DNA of 64,000 nt from SVFI01 sp045588655 (GCA_045588655.1 JAZNEP010000042.1:1-64000); one strand, 5' to 3'. Counted from the first letter of the stretch, positions 34,203 to 43,230 are shown. The notes: generated from the sequence alone by a model not told the origin. Made by a program: numbers and translations.

Positions 34203-36455
34203 ATGAAAATGCTTAATTTGAAAAAAAATCAGACAGATGTACCGGCAGAAGAAGCGGTAAAAGAAGAGAAGGTAAAGAAGGAAAAGATAAAAAAAGAAAA
34301 GGTTAAGAAGGAAAGACCGAAGAAAGAAAAACCACAGCGTGAAGGATCAAATGCAGACAAACCGATAGGGAAAGTGGTTACGGTTCTGAAAAGTGTGATA
34401 AACACACATAAAATCAGGACAACGATTGTCGGAGCGTTTCTGGTACCGGTAATTTTCATTGTAATTCTTGGTGTTGCTTCTTATCAAAAAGCATATAGTA
34501 CGATTATTGATAGCTATATGGAGTCTTCGTTCAGCACTATTTCGGCAGAAAGTATGTATTTCAGACTTCTTTGTGAGACATTGTCGGCAAAGACGGCAGA
34601 GTTTGTGCAGGATTCTGATGTGGCATCCTACTATGATTTGTATTACGACAATACAGATGCGGAGACGATGCAATTAATTAAGGATATAAAGACCAATCTG
34701 CAACGTGTTAAAAAGAGTGCAGGATATATTAGTGATTACTTCATTGTAGCTTCCAAAGGTACACAGATTTCATCAAGAGATACAGCACTTCCGGATGATG
34801 CCTATAACGCGATGTATGAATCAGATACGGACGGTGTATATCTGAGTGTCGATATAAAGAGAAATAAATGGCTTGGAAGACATGCTTATATTGATGGTAC
34901 ATATGGCACCGATGACAGTGATTATGGTCTGGTATATTATCAGAGATTTTTAAAGACAGATGCTGTGCTGGTGATGGATATCAGTATGGAAACGATAGAG
35001 GATGCACTTGCAAGTATGGATTTCGGGAAAGACAGCTATAAAGCGGTTATTTCACCGGACGGCAGAGAGATTGTGTTCCAGAATGCGATTGACGAAAAAG
35101 GAAATACCATTCAGCAGCAGGTGGAGGAAACAATATTTGTAGGCTCTGATTTCTATCAGCAGTCTTTGGAAGCAGAAGAAGCCGGTAGCGCAGAGATTAG
35201 ATTTAACGGTAAAAAATATCTGTATGTATACGCCCCAATCGGAAAAACAGGTATTATGACCTGTGGATTGATTCCATATTCTAATATTGTGGCAGAAGCA
35301 GCGAATATTCGAAATATTACAGTGGTTCTTGTTATTTTGGCGATTATTGTGGCCATGGTAGTCGGACGTGCGATTGCAGTCAGCATTAGTAAAGAGCTGG
35401 AAGTGACGGTAGATTCGCTCAGCAAAGTGGCAGAGGGTGACTTGACGGTGGCGTTTAGTACCAAGAGAAAAGATGAGTTCCATACATTGAGTGATGGTTT
35501 AAATCACACGCTTGCAGGCATCCGCGGATTGATGACAGATGTGCAGGGATTTGGTTCGGAGGTCAATGAACTTTCGGGTGGACTGGTAAGGACAACCGAT
35601 ACCATTGACAGGTCCATGAAAGAGATTGCAAGTGCAGTTGATAAGGTTGCACAAGGTGTGGTTACGCAGGCAGGAGATGCAGAAACCTGTAACGGTAAAA
35701 TGGCTGAATTCTCCGATCAGATTGGTAATGTATGTGAGCATACACAAGATATGGGCGGTGTGGCAGACAAAGCCATCGATGCAGTTAACCGCGGTAAAGT
35801 GATTATCGAAGACCTCAATAAGCAGTCAGAAGTTACGGTAGAGTTAGCCAAGGGACTTGAGCAGGATATCAAAAATGTTAAGACTCAGTCGGATGAGATT
35901 GAAAATATCATCAACGTGATTAATGAAATTGCAGAGCAGACCAATCTTCTGTCACTGAATGCATCCATTGAGGCAGCGCGAGCAGGTGAAAACGGAAGAG
36001 GATTCGCAGTCGTTGCGGATGAAATCCGTAAGCTGGCAGATCAGTCTATGCAGGCCGGTAATCAAATTAAAGATATTGTTGGAAATATCCATACCACTAC
36101 CAATCAGACAGCAGAGTCTGCACAAAAGACAGAAGAGTTTATTAATAAGCAGGCGACATCGCTGGAAGATACCATTGTGGTATTCGGTGCAATTAACCGA
36201 TGTGTAGATGAACTGGTATCAGGGCTTCAGTATATGACCACCCGAATGACAGAGATCGGTGAAGAGAAGAATCATGTAGTGGAAGCAATCTGCAATATTT
36301 CTGCAGTTTCACAGGAAACAGCGGCGGCAGCAGAAGAAATTACAGCAACGCTGAACGAGCAAGTAATGTCTATGTCTTACCTCAATGAAAAGGCTGAGCA
36401 GCTTGCTGCAAGAGTAAAAGCGCTGGAAGAAGCGTCATCACAGTTCACTGTTTAA
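34203..36455 (+). CDS. Methyl-accepting chemotaxis protein
   Basis: The 750-residue receptor has an unusual Lys/Glu-rich cytosolic N-terminus (repeats such as KKEKIKKEKVKKE, residues 17-60) before the first membrane helix near 85. A dCache-like extracellular domain of about 270 residues, a second helix near 385, a HAMP domain and the signalling hairpin with EQTNLLSLNASIEAARAGE and GRGFAVVADEIRKLA follow. It senses an unknown ligand and signals to CheA/CheW encoded elsewhere. I start at ATG 34203, seven bases after a GGGGG run; ATG 34209 is also possible. It is monocistronic. Confidence 0.93.
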   Translation: MKMLNLKKNQTDVPAEEAVKEEKVKKEKIKKEKVKKERPKKEKPQREGSNADKPIGKVVTVLKSVINTHKIRTTIVGAFLVPVIFIVILGVASYQKAYSTIIDSYMESSFSTISAESMYFRLLCETLSAKTAEFVQDSDVASYYDLYYDNTDAETMQLIKDIKTNLQRVKKSAGYISDYFIVASKGTQISSRDTALPDDAYNAMYESDTDGVYLSVDIKRNKWLGRHAYIDGTYGTDDSDYGLVYYQRFLKTDAVLVMDISMETIEDALASMDFGKDSYKAVISPDGREIVFQNAIDEKGNTIQQQVEETIFVGSDFYQQSLEAEEAGSAEIRFNGKKYLYVYAPIGKTGIMTCGLIPYSNIVAEAANIRNITVVLVILAIIVAMVVGRAIAVSISKELEVTVDSLSKVAEGDLTVAFSTKRKDEFHTLSDGLNHTLAGIRGLMTDVQGFGSEVNELSGGLVRTTDTIDRSMKEIASAVDKVAQGVVTQAGDAETCNGKMAEFSDQIGNVCEHTQDMGGVADKAIDAVNRGKVIIEDLNKQSEVTVELAKGLEQDIKNVKTQSDEIENIINVINEIAEQTNLLSLNASIEAARAGENGRGFAVVADEIRKLADQSMQAGNQIKDIVGNIHTTTNQTAESAQKTEEFINKQATSLEDTIVVFGAINRCVDELVSGLQYMTTRMTEIGEEKNHVVEAICNISAVSQETAAAAEEITATLNEQVMSMSYLNEKAEQLAARVKALEEASSQFTV

Positions 36456-36503
36456 AAAATGGTGGAAGTGCAAAAGAATGTAATAGAATAAAGTAAAAGT
36501 ATA

Positions 36504-36552
36504 GGGAGCGTTCCGTGCAAATCATGTAACATCAGATGCGCGGTACGCTCCC
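36504..36552. terminator. Hairpin between converging genes
   Basis: GGGAGCG and CGCTCCC, with extra inner pairing, form a strong hairpin after the chemoreceptor gene. The T run is poor, so termination is likely but not certain. Confidence 0.55.
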
Positions 36553-36585
36553 TTCGTGTTTGAATGTATTAGGTCATTGCTAAAA

Positions 36586-37728
36586 TTACAAAACCGTATT
36601 TTGGAGTTTTTTTCGTTTGCTCCTGCGGACGCGATTGATGTGGCGTTCAAAATCACCGCGGGATAAAAGCTCGGCTAAAACATACTGCTCAAAAGTGGGT
36701 ACCGTGCAAGAATAGAAACCGAGTTGCTCACGGAATACAGGAACAAGGTGCTTGGGCAGAACCATATAAGCCACACGAAGAGCCGGTGAGATCGTTTGTG
36801 AAAAGGTATTCAGATAGATTACATTATCATGTTTGGTATGCGTAAATAAGGTTTCTGCCATCTTTTTCGAAACGGAGAATTCGGATTCATAGTCATCCTC
36901 TATAATATAGCGCTGATTATTGCTTGCCCATCTCAGATATTCATGACGTTTAGACGCAGAAGCGGTAACACCGCTCGGAAAACTCCGATATGGGGTAATG
37001 TGTAAAATGTCTGCATGCGTTTTTTGTAAAGAAGGACTGTCGATACCGTCAGGACCTAAAGGTAACATCTCGTATGTGATGCCCGAAGCAAGATACACCT
37101 GCTGAATTTTATGATAAGAAGGCGTTTCAATTCCATAAATGCGATGGCGTCCAAGTAGAGATGTAATCAGCCCGTAGAGATATTCTGAACCGGAACCGAT
37201 AATAATCTGCGAGGTGTCTGCTTCAATGCCGCGCGTGTGTGCGAGGTATCGCTGGATGGATTCGCGCAGATATAACACTCCTTCATTGGGAGATTTGTCA
37301 AGTAGAGTTTCCTGGTAAGTGTTTAGCACCCGTCTCATGGTTTTGGCAAGTAGCGAATAAGAAAACACCTGCTCAAAATCGGAGTTTGACTCTTTGTTCA
37401 CGCGCTGGTTAAGGGAAGCGTGGGTGCGGGAAACGGAAGAAATTTTTGAGAAAGACGCCCACGAATCATTTTTCATAAAGTCGTCACCGGAAGAAAAGAT
37501 AACAAAATAACCACTTCGCTGACGAGGTTCAATGTATCCTTCATCAGCGAGCAGAGCATATGCATGTTCTACCGTAATGGTGCTGATCCCAACTTCATCA
37601 GCAACAAGCCGTTTTGATGGTAGCTTGCTTCCTTTGGGATAGACTTCTCTTATAATATCTTCTCTTAGTTGTTCGTATAGCTGTATGTATGCAGGCACAG
37701 TGCTGGGTTTGTGAATCGTATAAATCAT
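36586..37728 (-). CDS. MocR-type regulator, truncated and lacking the PLP lysine
   Basis: The 380-residue protein has a GntR winged helix (residues 10-75: LREDIIREVYPKGSKLPSKR, then STITVEHAYALLADEGYI) and an aminotransferase-like domain (IGSGSEYLYGLI, IEDDYESEF). In MocR/PdxR relatives a Lys in the TFSK motif binds pyridoxal phosphate; here it reads NTFSQTISPALR with CAA (Gln) at that position. Full-length relatives have about 460-480 residues; this one stops after HINRVRRSKRKKL, losing about 80 residues of the small domain. It may be decaying, or may act without PLP. It faces the feo region across a 230-bp gap. Confidence 0.85.
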   Translation of the reverse strand: MIYTIHKPSTVPAYIQLYEQLREDIIREVYPKGSKLPSKRLVADEVGISTITVEHAYALLADEGYIEPRQRSGYFVIFSSGDDFMKNDSWASFSKISSVSRTHASLNQRVNKESNSDFEQVFSYSLLAKTMRRVLNTYQETLLDKSPNEGVLYLRESIQRYLAHTRGIEADTSQIIIGSGSEYLYGLITSLLGRHRIYGIETPSYHKIQQVYLASGITYEMLPLGPDGIDSPSLQKTHADILHITPYRSFPSGVTASASKRHEYLRWASNNQRYIIEDDYESEFSVSKKMAETLFTHTKHDNVIYLNTFSQTISPALRVAYMVLPKHLVPVFREQLGFYSCTVPTFEQYVLAELLSRGDFERHINRVRRSKRKKLQNTVL

Positions 37729-37822
37729 TTGGCTATATAAAATTCTCCTGTTTTAATTATTTTAGTAATATCAAAATGATTATAAGTGATACAAAGACAA
37801 AAATGCAAGGAGAGATTAGTTG

Positions 37823-37897
37823 ATGAGTAAGATGATAAAAAATACTCCAAAATATATTGACAGATATTTACATTTATATTACACTCAAAGCGGTTAG
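37823..37897 (+). CDS. 24-residue small reading frame ending in a terminator
   Basis: ATG 37823 follows AAGGAGAG by eight bases, and the 24-codon frame ends with TAG at 37895-37897 inside the 5' arm of the terminator stem. The peptide is basic and aromatic-rich (KYIDRYLHLYY). I do not recognise it. It could be a true small protein, a leader peptide whose translation affects the hairpin, or the remnant of a longer gene. Only the ribosome site and the terminator support it. Confidence 0.35.
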   Translation: MSKMIKNTPKYIDRYLHLYYTQSG

Positions 37898-37919
37898 ATA
37901 ATACTAACCGCTGTTTTTT
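37889..37919 (+). terminator. Rho-independent terminator upstream of feoA
   Basis: AGCGGTTAG and CTAACCGCT form a perfect 9-bp stem around ATAATA, followed by GTTTTTT. It lies 45 bases before feoA and could act as an attenuator. Confidence 0.85.
37893..37908. promoter_or_regulatory. GTTAG-N6-CTAAC box, copy 1
   Basis: The loop and inner stem of the terminator read GTTAG-ATAATA-CTAAC. The same inverted pair with the same spacing recurs at 38265-38280, which suggests a protein binding site for the iron cluster. Confidence 0.4.
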
Positions 37920-37964
37920 GCATAAAACTCACAGACGGAAAGTGTAGGAATTGAGGCGATGATC

Positions 37965-38177
37965 ATGAATTTGACCGAAGCGAGTGAAGGAGTAGAATAC
38001 ATAGTAAAGGACATTGTGACAGAGGATGAAGAATTAAATGCGTTTCTTTTTTCATTAGGATGTTACAGTGGTGAACCAATCACGGTAATCAATCGATTAA
38101 GAAGTAGCTGTGTAATCGCCATTAAAGATGCCAGATACAATATAGATAACGAATTAGCAGCGGCTATTTCTATATAG
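37965..38177 (+). CDS. feoA: FeoA-domain protein
   Basis: The 70-residue protein has the SH3-like FeoA fold: a compact strand pattern ending in SSCVIAIKDARYNIDNELAAAI, with the conserved small-residue turn LGCYSGEPITVI. FeoA assists FeoB in ferrous iron uptake. I prefer ATG 37965, eight bases after GAGG, over ATG 37959 only two bases after it. feoB lies 2.8 kb downstream, beyond a large surface-protein gene and a terminator, so the usual feoA-feoB coupling is interrupted. Confidence 0.82.
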   Translation: MNLTEASEGVEYIVKDIVTEDEELNAFLFSLGCYSGEPITVINRLRSSCVIAIKDARYNIDNELAAAISI

Positions 38178-38229
38178 GTGTTTCATATAGGAGATTCTAT
38201 ATAGGTGAGTGCAATCATAAGAATAAATG

Positions 38230-38254
38230 AGTGATTTTCGAATCACTATTTTTT
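38230..38254 (+). terminator. Rho-independent terminator after feoA
   Basis: AGTGATT-TTCG-AATCACT is a perfect 7-bp hairpin with a TTCG loop followed by ATTTTTT. Confidence 0.88.
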
Positions 38255-38264
38255 ACGACAGCTA

Positions 38265-38289
38265 GTTAGTTAAAACTAACAGGTATAAT
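38265..38289 (+). promoter_or_regulatory. GTTAG-N6-CTAAC box (copy 2) next to a -10 box
   Basis: GTTAGTTAAAACTAAC (38265-38280) is an inverted repeat (7-2-7) placed directly before TATAAT (38284-38289), where the -35 box should be. The -35 element is weak, so an activator or metal-dependent repressor may bind here. Confidence 0.55.
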
Positions 38290-38312
38290 TAGTTAAAGAG
38301 GAGAGAGAATTA

Positions 38313-40970
38313 ATGAGAAGACAACGTATGAAAACAGTTCTAATCGCAGGAATATTGGCATTTGAGAGTATAGTAACCGGATATGTACCAATCAGTGCAC
38401 AGACTATATCTGACAATACGGTAAAAGAAGAAGCAGTGAGAGAAATAGAAGCGGAGATAGAAGAAGTAGCGTCAGAGACTGCTAGCATAAAATATAGTGG
38501 TATGAGCGGAGATCTTAGCTGGAGCATTGACTCAGATGGACATCTGACGATTACAGGAGAAGGAGATTATGACCTATATGTAACGGAAGAAGAGAAAAGT
38601 GATTGGCTTGCATACAGTGATGAGATATATAGTGCAACCGTGAATGTGAGTGGGATAACAAATACATCAGCTATGTTTTTTGGCTGTAAAAATCTGACAA
38701 GTATTGATATGAGTAAGTTTGATACGAGTCAGGTGACATTCATGAGCGGGATGTTTGATGGATGTAGTAACCTGACAAGCCTCGATGTAAGCAACTTTGA
38801 TACGAGTCAGGTAACAACCATGGGATATATGTTTGATGGATGTAGAAGCCTGACAAGTCTCGATGTAAGCAACTTTGATACGAGTCAGGTGACATTCATG
38901 AGCGGGATGTTTTATGGATGTGAGAAACTAACAAAACTGGATGTAAGCAACTTTGATACGAGTCAGGTAACAGACATGAGTTTTATGTTTGATGGATGTA
39001 GAAGCCTGACAAGTCTCGATGTGAGTAACTTTGAAACGAGTCAGGTAACAACCATGAAGAATATGTTTGATGGATGTAGAAGCCTGACGAGTCTCAATGT
39101 CAGCAAATTTGTTACAACTCGAGTGACAAACATGAGTAATATGTTTGCAGAGTGTGGTAGCCTGACGAGTCTCGATGTAAGTAACTTTGAAACGAGTCAG
39201 GTAACAGACATGTCATCTATGTTTGGCGGATGTAGTAGTCTGACAAAACTTGATGTCAGCAAATTTATTACAAGTCAAGTGACAGACATGAGTGCTATGT
39301 TTGTAGCGTGTGGTAGCCTGACGAGTCTCGATGTAAGTAACTTTGATACAAGTCAAGTGACAAATATGGCGAGCATGTTTGAAGGGTGTAGTGGTTTGAC
39401 AAGTCTTGATGTAAGCAGCCTTGAAACGAGTCGAGTGACAGACATGGCGCATATGTTTGATAGATGTAGTGGTTTAACAAGTCTCGATGTAAGTGGCTTT
39501 GAAACGAGTCGAGTGACAGACATGAGGCATATGTTTAGTGGATGTGGTGACCTGACAAAACTTGATATAAGCAACTTTGATACAATCCAAGTAACAAACA
39601 TGGATTTTATGTTTTATGAATGTAGTGCTTTAGCAAGTCTCGATGTAAGCAGATTTGAAACGGGTCAGGTGAAAGCTATGTCAGCTATGTTTAATGGATG
39701 TAGTGGTTTGACGAGTCTTGATGTAAGCAACTTTGATACGAATCAAGTAATATCTATGGATTTTATGTTTAGTGACTGTAGAAGCCTGACAAGTCTCGAT
39801 GTAAGCAGATTTAAAACAGGTCAGGTGAAAGCTATGTCAGCTATGTTTAATGGATGTAGTGGTTTGACAAGTCTTGATGTAAGTGGCTTTGATACGAGTT
39901 GTGTGACAAACATGGCGCATATGTTTAGTGGCTGTAGAAGCCTGACAAGTCTCGATGTGAGCAGCTTTGAAACGAGTCAGGTGACAAACATGTCAGCTAT
40001 GTTTCAGGGATGTAGTAGTCTCACAAGTCTCGATGTAAGCAGATTCGATATGAGTCGAGTGACAAACATGGAGAATATGTTTTATGATTGTAGCAGTTTA
40101 AGTAAAATTATTGCACCACAAAATACATCAGCGGTGAAACTTGACTTACCAATAGAAGTATATAAGTGGATATACGAACCAACCGGAGAAAACGTGACAG
40201 AAATTACAAAGGCAGGTACATATATACGTACGAACGAGAAAGTAACCCCGTCAGAACCTGTAGCCGTAGGGACCACTTTGAATTCTATAAATCTGACTTC
40301 GGAAACAGGAAAGATTCCGGCTAATTCAAGTTTTACGGTAACTAGTAGCTCTCCGTCCAACCCTACGGTGGCATTTAACGGTGTTGCAGATGAAAATGCT
40401 CCTGCAGTAAAGATTCCGAAGACAATTACATATGACGGTGTGACATATAAGGTTACAAGTGTATCAATCGAAAAATATACCAGTAAAAAAGACAATGCAA
40501 AATATAATGTGAAGAGTAACCAAATCGGAAATCTTACGATTGAGTATAAAGGACCAAGCAACAAGAAAAAAACCAGCGTCAAGATTCCGGAATACAGTAC
40601 TTACAAGGGAATTAAGTTTAAAGTTACATCCGTGGCAGCCAAAGCATTTAAGGGAAATAAAAAGCTCAAAAGCATTAACATAGCTTCTTCCGTCACAACA
40701 ATCGGAAAGGATGCATTTAACGGATGTACCAATCTAAAGACAGTCACGATCGGTAAAGGACTAAAAACAATCGGAAACAATACATTTACTAATTGTAAAA
40801 AGCTAACGAAGATTACCATTAAGAGTACCAAACTGAAAAAAGTTGGTAAGAATGCACTAAAAGGAATCAACAAGAAGTGTAAGATTATTGTTCCGAAGGC
40901 AAAAGTGAAGTCTTATACCAAATTATTTAAAAACAAAGGACAAACAAAAACAGTAAAAGTAAAAAAATAG
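38313..40970 (+). CDS. BspA-like secreted repeat protein (DUF285 and LRR_5)
   Basis: The 885-residue protein has a signal peptide (residues 1-32), a short leader domain, and 18 tandem 26-residue repeats of the form SLDVSNFDTSQVT.M..MF.GC.SLT (DUF285, BspA-type leucine-rich). A linker with KVTPSEPVAVG and a C-terminal LRR_5 block (TTIGKDAFNGCTNLKTVTIG) follow, with a very Lys-rich end. BspA-like proteins are surface adhesins. No LPXTG motif or membrane anchor is seen, so the basic end may bind the wall. ATG 38313 follows AGAGGAGAG. It lies between feoA and feoB, which is unusual. Confidence 0.92.
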   Translation: MRRQRMKTVLIAGILAFESIVTGYVPISAQTISDNTVKEEAVREIEAEIEEVASETASIKYSGMSGDLSWSIDSDGHLTITGEGDYDLYVTEEEKSDWLAYSDEIYSATVNVSGITNTSAMFFGCKNLTSIDMSKFDTSQVTFMSGMFDGCSNLTSLDVSNFDTSQVTTMGYMFDGCRSLTSLDVSNFDTSQVTFMSGMFYGCEKLTKLDVSNFDTSQVTDMSFMFDGCRSLTSLDVSNFETSQVTTMKNMFDGCRSLTSLNVSKFVTTRVTNMSNMFAECGSLTSLDVSNFETSQVTDMSSMFGGCSSLTKLDVSKFITSQVTDMSAMFVACGSLTSLDVSNFDTSQVTNMASMFEGCSGLTSLDVSSLETSRVTDMAHMFDRCSGLTSLDVSGFETSRVTDMRHMFSGCGDLTKLDISNFDTIQVTNMDFMFYECSALASLDVSRFETGQVKAMSAMFNGCSGLTSLDVSNFDTNQVISMDFMFSDCRSLTSLDVSRFKTGQVKAMSAMFNGCSGLTSLDVSGFDTSCVTNMAHMFSGCRSLTSLDVSSFETSQVTNMSAMFQGCSSLTSLDVSRFDMSRVTNMENMFYDCSSLSKIIAPQNTSAVKLDLPIEVYKWIYEPTGENVTEITKAGTYIRTNEKVTPSEPVAVGTTLNSINLTSETGKIPANSSFTVTSSSPSNPTVAFNGVADENAPAVKIPKTITYDGVTYKVTSVSIEKYTSKKDNAKYNVKSNQIGNLTIEYKGPSNKKKTSVKIPEYSTYKGIKFKVTSVAAKAFKGNKKLKSINIASSVTTIGKDAFNGCTNLKTVTIGKGLKTIGNNTFTNCKKLTKITIKSTKLKKVGKNALKGINKKCKIIVPKAKVKSYTKLFKNKGQTKTVKVKK
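38700..40103 (+). repeat. 18 tandem 78-bp repeats inside the BspA-like gene
   Basis: Each 78-bp unit encodes one 26-residue DUF285 repeat; the series runs without gaps from the Ser codon at 38700 to the Ser codon at 40101. Some units are nearly identical at DNA level (for example those with TCAGCTATGTTTAATGGATG), which points to recent duplication or gene conversion. Confidence 0.93.
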
Positions 40971-40998
40971 AATTTATGTGCATTTATTAGGAGATAGT

Positions 40999-42999
40999 AT
41001 GAGAATTGCATTAACCGGAAACCCGAATAGCGGAAAGACAACTATGTATAATGCACTTACAGGAAAAAATGAGCGTGTAGGGAACTGGGCAGGAGTAACC
41101 GTTGAAAAGAATGAGAGTCCGATGAAAAAAGGACTCTACTCCGGCAAAGAGGAATTGATTGTCGTGGATTTACCGGGGGCTTATTCCATGTCACCCTTTA
41201 CAGCAGAAGAAAGTGTTACGAGTACATACATAAAAAATGAAAATCCTGATGTGATGATCAATATAGTAGATGCAACAAATCTCAGTCGTAGTTTATTTTT
41301 TACCACGCAAATTCTCGAGCTTGGTATCCCGGTTGTGGTTGCATTAAATAAGAGTGATATTAACGAAAAAAAAGAAACCGAAATCGATAGTGAACAGCTG
41401 GCAAAAAAGCTTGGTTGTCCGGTAATTGAGACGGTGTCCACTTCGTCCACAGATAATGGATTAAAGGCGGTGGTTGAGACGGCGGTATCTCTCATAGGAG
41501 CAGGGCAGAAAGCGGCCTATGTACAGGGAGAGGTTGATTTGCAGGACAAAGCAGCTGTGGCGGAAGCAGACAAGCAACGTTTCGTATTTGTAAACGCAAT
41601 CGTAAAGGATGTGGAAAAGCGTAAAGTATTGACGAAAAACATCAACAAACAGGATGCGATTGACAAAGTGCTTACAAGTCCAAGGTATGGGATTCCGGTG
41701 TTTGCATTTGTTATGTTCCTTGTGTTTTATATTTCACAGTCCACGCTCGGAACCTGGATCGCGGACTGGCTGGTAGCGTGGATTGAAACTTTTCAAGGTT
41801 GGGTCGCAGGGAAAGTAGAAAATGCGAATCCATTTTTACAGTCGCTCTTGGTGGATGGTATCATCGGTGGTGTCGGAGCCGTAGTAGGATTTCTTCCGCT
41901 TGTCATGGTGATGTACTTTTTGATTGCATTACTGGAAGACTGTGGTTATATGGCCCGTGCAACGGTAGTGTTGGATCCGATATTTAAAAAAGTTGGACTT
42001 TCCGGCAAATCTGTGATTCCGATGGTGATGGGTACCGGTTGTGCGATTCCGGGTGTAATGGCGGCTCGTACCATTCGCAACGAAAGAGAGCGAAGGACCA
42101 CAGCGATGCTGGCACCGTTTATGCCATGCGGTGCGAAACTTCCGGTTATCGCACTCTTTGTAGGGGCATTTTTCCCGGAAGCTTCCTGGGTTGGAACCGT
42201 AATGTATTTTATGGGTGTGCTTCTGATTTTAGCGGGCGCACTACTGGTTCATAGGATTACCGGACATAAATTTAAAAAATCATTTTTTATTATAGAACTT
42301 CCGGAATATAAATTTCCAAGTTTAAAGAGGGCAACGCTTTCTATGCTTTCACGCGGAAAAGCTTATATTATAAAGGCCGGTACCATTATTTTGGTATGTA
42401 ATACGGTCGTACAAATCATGCAGACGTTCAATTGGAAACTTCAGATGGTGGAAGAAGGAATGGAAGCTACGTCGATTCTTGCCTCCATCGCCTCTCCGAT
42501 TGCGGTAGTGTTAGTTCCAATTGTGGGCGTGGCGGCATGGCAGCTGGCAGCAGCGGCCGTAACCGGATGCATTGCAAAAGAAAATGTGGTAGGTACACTT
42601 GCTGTTTGCTATTCAATGACCAATTTTATTGATACAGAAGAGCTTGCTTTAGTAGGAAGTGGGAATGAAGTGGCAGCGGTCATGGGACTGACAAAAGTAG
42701 CTGCGCTGGCATACCTTATGTTCAATCTTTTCACCCCGCCTTGTTTTGCGGCACTTGGTGCGATGAATTCAGAGATGCAGAGTGCAAAATGGTTTTGGGG
42801 CGGTGTGGCACTTCAGCTTGGAACCGGCTATACCGTGGCATTTGTGGTATACCAGATTGGTACATGGATCACAACAGGTGCATTCGGTGCAGGATTTGTG
42901 GGCGGACTCCTTGCTGTACTGGTCATGGCAAGTATTGTGATTGTACTGATGGCCAAAGCCGACAAACAGATGCATACGGAATATAGCATAAGCAGATAA
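40999..42999 (+). CDS. feoB: Ferrous iron transporter FeoB
   Basis: The 666-residue protein has an N-terminal GTPase domain with GNPNSGKTT (G1), DLPGAYS (G3) and NKSD (G4), a helical insertion domain, and about ten membrane helices. The Gate segments include GCAIPGVMAARTI and FMPCGAKLPVI, which hold conserved Cys residues. It imports Fe2+. ATG 40999 follows AGGAGAT. It begins 28 bases after the BspA-like gene, so it may share that transcript. The small Cys-rich partner follows 30 bases later. Confidence 0.97.
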   Translation: MRIALTGNPNSGKTTMYNALTGKNERVGNWAGVTVEKNESPMKKGLYSGKEELIVVDLPGAYSMSPFTAEESVTSTYIKNENPDVMINIVDATNLSRSLFFTTQILELGIPVVVALNKSDINEKKETEIDSEQLAKKLGCPVIETVSTSSTDNGLKAVVETAVSLIGAGQKAAYVQGEVDLQDKAAVAEADKQRFVFVNAIVKDVEKRKVLTKNINKQDAIDKVLTSPRYGIPVFAFVMFLVFYISQSTLGTWIADWLVAWIETFQGWVAGKVENANPFLQSLLVDGIIGGVGAVVGFLPLVMVMYFLIALLEDCGYMARATVVLDPIFKKVGLSGKSVIPMVMGTGCAIPGVMAARTIRNERERRTTAMLAPFMPCGAKLPVIALFVGAFFPEASWVGTVMYFMGVLLILAGALLVHRITGHKFKKSFFIIELPEYKFPSLKRATLSMLSRGKAYIIKAGTIILVCNTVVQIMQTFNWKLQMVEEGMEATSILASIASPIAVVLVPIVGVAAWQLAAAAVTGCIAKENVVGTLAVCYSMTNFIDTEELALVGSGNEVAAVMGLTKVAALAYLMFNLFTPPCFAALGAMNSEMQSAKWFWGGVALQLGTGYTVAFVVYQIGTWITTGAFGAGFVGGLLAVLVMASIVIVLMAKADKQMHTEYSISR

Positions 43000-43029
43000 C
43001 TTTGGTGAAATGCGTAGTGGAGGCAAGAA

Positions 43030-43230
43030 ATGGTTGATTTTGTGATCATAGGAATCGTTATTTTGATTCTTGGAGGTGCTGTAGCCTATATCGTCAAAGC
43101 AAAGAAAAAAGGTGCAAAGTGTATCGGTTGTCCGGCGGGCGGGATGTGCTCCGGGAACTGCTCCGAAAATTGCGCTGAAAGTTGCGCCGGAAACGATAAC
43201 GGTCCTTGTCTGAACCATGTGGAAGAATGA
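43030..43230 (+). CDS. FeoB-associated Cys-rich membrane protein
   Basis: The 66-residue protein has one N-terminal membrane helix (VDFVIIGIVILILGGAVAYI), a short Lys-rich linker and a soluble tail with seven Cys residues (CIGCPAGGMC, CSENCAESC, C). This family regularly follows feoB in Firmicutes and may bind iron at the cytosolic face. ATG 43030 follows GGAGG. Its place right after feoB supports the assignment. Confidence 0.9.
   Translation: MVDFVIIGIVILILGGAVAYIVKAKKKGAKCIGCPAGGMCSGNCSENCAESCAGNDNGPCLNHVEE

Noticed and set aside
38700..40103. CRISPR or satellite DNA
   Set aside because: The 78-bp period is entirely explained by coding repeats of the BspA-like protein; the antisense frames over it are shadows caused by the repeats.
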